From Lachnospiraceae bacterium (GTDB lineage Bacteria; Bacillota; Clostridia; Lachnospirales; Lachnospiraceae): a DNA stretch of 33,347 bases. A program made the translations under genes and the position numbers. The stretch is from NCBI GenBank assembly GCA_009774145.1, contig VSND01000047.1:1-33347 (forward strand), in the 5' to 3' direction. Shown piece by piece: positions 30,701 through 33,347 of the stretch (its first letter is position 1; each line of letters opens with the position of its first letter). The notes beneath the pieces were generated by a model, which saw only the letters and a list, made by a program, of their open reading frames with translations, had not been told where the DNA came from and made no database searches.

Positions 30701-31471
30701 GTGCAACTGTTTCATGCCGCATTGGTGTCTTTCGCAGAAAGACGGGCAATATATATGAAAGACAAAATGGAATATTTAAGAGCTTATACTTTGATAAAAG
30801 ATGCAGACGCTTATGTTTATCAGCCATGTGAGATAAAAAAAATACCGGCTGGTATCATTCCGCAATACTGGCATGATGCTTTAAGCAGAGAAGACGCTGA
30901 TAAAAGAATACAGGGTATTTTGGAAACGTGGAAAAAGTATGTGATGGATGAGCTGTATCTGACCATTGGTTATCTGGAAGAAAACCTGTCGAATATTGAA
31001 TTGCTTAGAATAAACGATACGTATTACCTGCTCTATTCAGTAAAGAAAGCGTCAGGGAAAATACGGTATTATGCGGGAGGCAATCCGCAGGATTCGGTTG
31101 TCGAGTCAAACCTGCAGAACGTCTGGAACAAAATACCACAGTCCATTCGCTGCTTTTATGAAAATGTTCATAATGGATTCTATGATTATGCCTGCAAGGC
31201 AATGGGACTTGTACGCACAAGTGATATAACCTATGTTAGGGATAATGAATGGGAATGGGGGATTCTTGAGGATCTGGAGGAAGATTTACAGATTGATATG
31301 GAAAGTACCTATGGGTTTTTTAGTAATATGATGGGGACATATGTGGCAGTCGATATCATGAACTGTGATATTGACAGCGCAACCTTATGGTCTGCCAAGG
31401 GCCAGCCGAAGTATCATCTTAATTTTTGGGATGTTGTTGATGAGTGGATCAAAATAGGAATGGAAGACTGA
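30701..31471 (+). CDS. SUKH/SMI1-KNR4-like immunity protein
   Basis: A 256-aa soluble acidic protein in the frame from GTG 30701. The ATG codons at 30755 and 30767 are alternative starts, and none has a good ribosome binding site. The C-terminal half follows the SUKH pattern: I-P-Q-S-I-R-C-F-Y-E-N-V-H-N-G-F, E-W-E-W-G-I-L-E-D-L, G-T-Y-V-A-V-D-I and a final F-W-D-V-V-D-E-W-I. SUKH proteins neutralise various nuclease toxins. The N-terminal 100 residues are longer than in simple SUKH proteins. The gene lies just past the IS110 element, and the frame is open back to 30665, so its true 5' end may have been replaced. No toxin is directly upstream. Confidence 0.6.
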   Translation: MQLFHAALVSFAERRAIYMKDKMEYLRAYTLIKDADAYVYQPCEIKKIPAGIIPQYWHDALSREDADKRIQGILETWKKYVMDELYLTIGYLEENLSNIELLRINDTYYLLYSVKKASGKIRYYAGGNPQDSVVESNLQNVWNKIPQSIRCFYENVHNGFYDYACKAMGLVRTSDITYVRDNEWEWGILEDLEEDLQIDMESTYGFFSNMMGTYVAVDIMNCDIDSATLWSAKGQPKYHLNFWDVVDEWIKIGMED

Positions 31472-31483
31472 ATCTGCAGGACC

Positions 31484-31503
31484 TTAGACCGATATCGGTC
31501 TAA
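31484..31503. repeat. Perfect 20-bp palindrome after the SUKH-like gene
   Basis: TTAGACCGAT followed by its exact reverse complement, 12 bases after the stop at 31471. Only a short A/T mix follows on either side (no T-run), so it is a weak terminator candidate at best. It could also be a recombination footprint near the end of the repeated vgrG2 unit. Confidence 0.6.
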
Positions 31504-31611
31504 AATCTTCATTTGCTGTTGTTTGCTCTGTATCGCCAGTGCGCTCACTCGTTATACATTCTCAATCGGCAAATGCCCGGAATTGTGAGTATAAATTATC
31601 AAACCGGGACA

Positions 31612-31698
31612 GATGGGACTGGCAGGAGTAAGGAAGAGAGTATCTTTATTCAGAAGCTGTGTGAAAACGCCGGAAGGGAGAAAACATCATGGAAGTAA
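31612..31698 (+). pseudogene. Tail of a second DUF4280-type protein
   Basis: The frame before the second vgrG2 copy ends with the same 12 residues as the DUF4280 protein at 24456 (C-E-N-A-G-R-E-K-T-S-W-K). Its preceding residues (S-I-F-I-Q-K-L) are only similar to the first copy (E-F-I-R-R-V). Upstream there is no DUF4280 domain; the frame runs back to 31513 over unrelated sequence. It marks where the repeat of the vgrG2 region was joined, at 31658. Confidence 0.7.
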
Positions 31699-33347
31699 TC
31701 GAACAGGGACAATTAAAGATATCCGGAATCCCCTGTGAAGGACCTCCGTTCCGGCTGCAGATCCGCCAGGGATTTAACAGTCATGGGTACATGAAGGCGG
31801 GGATATGGGTCCCGGAAGAAATCCGCAGAGAGATCCGTCCGGATATGCAGGTCATCCTGGAACTGGAGGCCGGCGCCCCGGTTTTCTGCGGAGTGGTGAA
31901 AAAAGCCGCGGCCGGAAAGGAGAAAGGGCAGGACTGCGTGTATCTGGAGGCGGAGACCGGGAGCAGTCTTCTGGACCGGAAAAAGAAGAACCGTTCTTTT
32001 CAGAGACAGGGACGGACTTATAAAGAGCTGGTGGGGGAGATCGCGGCCCCGTACCAGGGATATCCTGTATGGAAAACCGGGGCAGGAGGAGAAAAGGAGT
32101 GCGGCTTCCTGCTCCAGTATGAGGAAACGGACTGGGAATTCCTCCGGAGGGTGCTGTCCGCAGAAGGGAACGGGCTCCTGCCGGAATCCCGCTTCCCCGG
32201 AAACGGGTTCTACATCGGCCTCCCGGACAGCCAGGCAGGGACGGAATTAAAATCAGACCATTACAGCATCCGGAGTTATCCCTTTGGCAGTGTTCTGGAG
32301 GACGGGATGCGGTGCACAGGTCCGGAGTATGTGATAAAAGACTGCCGTGACATGCTGTATCCCGGAGACCGTGTCTTCTTTCGCGGAGAGAGGCTGGCAG
32401 TGGCCGCAAAAGAGAGCCGTCTGGAAGGAGGGGAGCTGAAGAATACATATATTCTGCGGAGGGAAGACGGTTTCCGGACAGAAGCGGTGTATAACTACGG
32501 CCTGATCGGGGCATCCGTTTCCGGGACGGTACTGGAAAGCGGCCCGGAGAAATCCCGGATGAGTCTCAGTACCGATGCAGAAGGAGAGCCTGCGGACAGC
32601 TGGCACAGCCGTCCGGTCTTCTACAGCGGAGGCGGAACCGGTTACAGCGGAAGGCCGGAAAAGGGAGATACGCTGTATCTGTATTTCCCCACGGAACAGG
32701 AAAAAGACCGTTCGGTGATCGGCGGAGGCGGAGCGGACTGTAAAAAGCTTCAGGCGGTGACGCAGCAGGTCATGGATGATACAGCCGCAGAGGAAGAGGA
32801 GGCGGAGAAGAGCCAGCCGCTCCCACTGGGGGTGGAAAACCAGGGTAGCGCCGTCCCGGAAAAGACAGGAGGCATGGCAGCCCAGGCCCCCGTCCAGGGG
32901 AAAAGCCGGAAAGCGGACGCTTCCAGTATGACCGGTTATAAGAACTGGAGCACGCCCGGAAGACAGGGAGTGTCTCTGAATACGGCGGGAATCCGCCTGC
33001 AGACAGGGGAAGGAACAGCCGCCGTGATGGGAAAAGGCGGGATAAGCCTGTACAGCCGCAAAGACATGGCTCTTACCGGGAAAAACGGGATCGAGATCGA
33101 TCTGCTGTCCGGAAAAAAAATCAGCCTGAAAGCGAAGGAATATATCTTTATTCAGTGCGGGATGAGCGCTGCAGCGCTTCTGCCGGAAGAGATTCATCTG
33201 AAAGGAACGAGAGTACAGCTGGACAGCCCGCTGAATGGAAAAGAAGAAACCGTATTCAGCGATGATGCAGTTGAAACCCTGAAAGAGATGTACTACAATG
33301 AGAAATGGGGAAGCCCGCTGCAGCTGTTCATGCCGGACGGGACGGTG
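31658..33347 (+). repeat. Long direct repeat copy 2, open at the window end
   Basis: The counterpart of 24416-26105. The join is abrupt at TGTGTGAAAACG; to the left the two loci are unrelated apart from a few similar codons. Confidence 0.95.
31689..33347 (+). CDS. Second VgrG2-like spike, incomplete at window end
   Basis: At least 553 aa without a stop in the window, ATG 31689 with GGGAGAA before it, exactly as in the first copy. It has the same order of gp27-like base, OB-fold, Glu-rich linker and beta-helix. Amino-acid changes are few (for example W-E-T to W-K-T, Q-Y-G-E-T to Q-Y-E-E-T, E-A-K to A-A-Q in the linker, E-E-R-V to E-E-T-V after the beta-helix). Its own toxin lies beyond 33347 and may well differ from the toxin of copy 1. 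No DUF4280 protein or adaptor is encoded before it, so it probably depends on the first locus for loading. Confidence 0.9.
   Translation, partial: MEVIEQGQLKISGIPCEGPPFRLQIRQGFNSHGYMKAGIWVPEEIRREIRPDMQVILELEAGAPVFCGVVKKAAAGKEKGQDCVYLEAETGSSLLDRKKKNRSFQRQGRTYKELVGEIAAPYQGYPVWKTGAGGEKECGFLLQYEETDWEFLRRVLSAEGNGLLPESRFPGNGFYIGLPDSQAGTELKSDHYSIRSYPFGSVLEDGMRCTGPEYVIKDCRDMLYPGDRVFFRGERLAVAAKESRLEGGELKNTYILRREDGFRTEAVYNYGLIGASVSGTVLESGPEKSRMSLSTDAEGEPADSWHSRPVFYSGGGTGYSGRPEKGDTLYLYFPTEQEKDRSVIGGGGADCKKLQAVTQQVMDDTAAEEEEAEKSQPLPLGVENQGSAVPEKTGGMAAQAPVQGKSRKADASSMTGYKNWSTPGRQGVSLNTAGIRLQTGEGTAAVMGKGGISLYSRKDMALTGKNGIEIDLLSGKKISLKAKEYIFIQCGMSAAALLPEEIHLKGTRVQLDSPLNGKEETVFSDDAVETLKEMYYNEKWGSPLQLFMPDGTV

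Noticed and set aside
1..33347. CRISPR arrays, tRNA and rRNA genes
   Set aside because: I saw no regularly spaced short repeats, no tRNA-like cloverleaf with a GTTCRA-type box in context, and no rRNA-like stretch; no systematic scan was possible.

Overview
The window looks like a low-to-mid GC Firmicute chromosome, most likely a gut Lachnospiraceae. This rests on GGAGG-type ribosome binding sites with GTG/TTG starts, an AgrD-like cyclic autoinducer peptide, ICE-type genes (XRE regulator, cysteine-rich VLP protein, RepA_N-type initiator, ArdA-like antirestriction protein) and the style of the IS110 element. The genus is inference.

Region 1 (1-4.8 kb) is the accessory part of an integrative/conjugative element. 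On the minus strand, an XRE regulator and a small ICE protein are surrounded by four small genes that look like orphan immunity proteins (an Imm51-like, a DUF6881-like, a BamE-fold-like and one unknown). A short shared leader, AAATCGG-A-TTG in gene orientation, lies just upstream of every one of the four. A 138-bp direct repeat and a duplicated 3' end of the ICE gene separate the two left-hand cassettes. On the plus strand follow a VLP-type protein, a broken RepA and an ArdA-like gene.

Region 2 (4.4-5.3 kb) is a junction. The ArdA-like N-terminus runs in frame into the C-terminal two thirds of an AgrB peptide protease whose catalytic His and Cys are kept. An AgrD-like peptide gene overlaps its end.

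Region 3 (5.3-24.5 kb) is one long co-oriented gene set that I read as a poorly described contractile injection system of a Gram-positive bacterium. In order: a secreted/membrane VWA protein, a 722-aa sheath-like protein, a small membrane protein, two tube-like paralogues, a strong intrinsic terminator, a J-domain protein, two FHA proteins, two degenerate PP2C-like proteins (one with a TM segment and coiled-coil/TPR tail), an Hsp70/actin-like ATPase, three probable baseplate proteins, a VgrG-like spike, three small adaptor-like proteins and a DUF4280 PAAR-like protein. The FHA/PP2C pair recalls threonine-phosphorylation control of type VI secretion. No ClpV-type AAA+ ATPase, no TssJLM membrane complex and no Ser/Thr kinase is visible in the window.

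Region 4 (24.4-33.3 kb) is the effector end. A second VgrG-like protein carries a pre-toxin region and a base-composition-shifted C-terminal toxin, with a candidate immunity gene behind it. Then come a degraded IS with matching terminal inverted repeats, an orphan toxin tail plus candidate immunity gene, a dead IS110 element that lost the region of its catalytic serine, a SUKH-like immunity protein, and a second copy of the vgrG2 gene (about 97% identical, the first 396 bp with no difference seen) that runs off the window. This is the layout of an array of spike-toxin genes that exchange C-terminal toxin/immunity modules by recombination.
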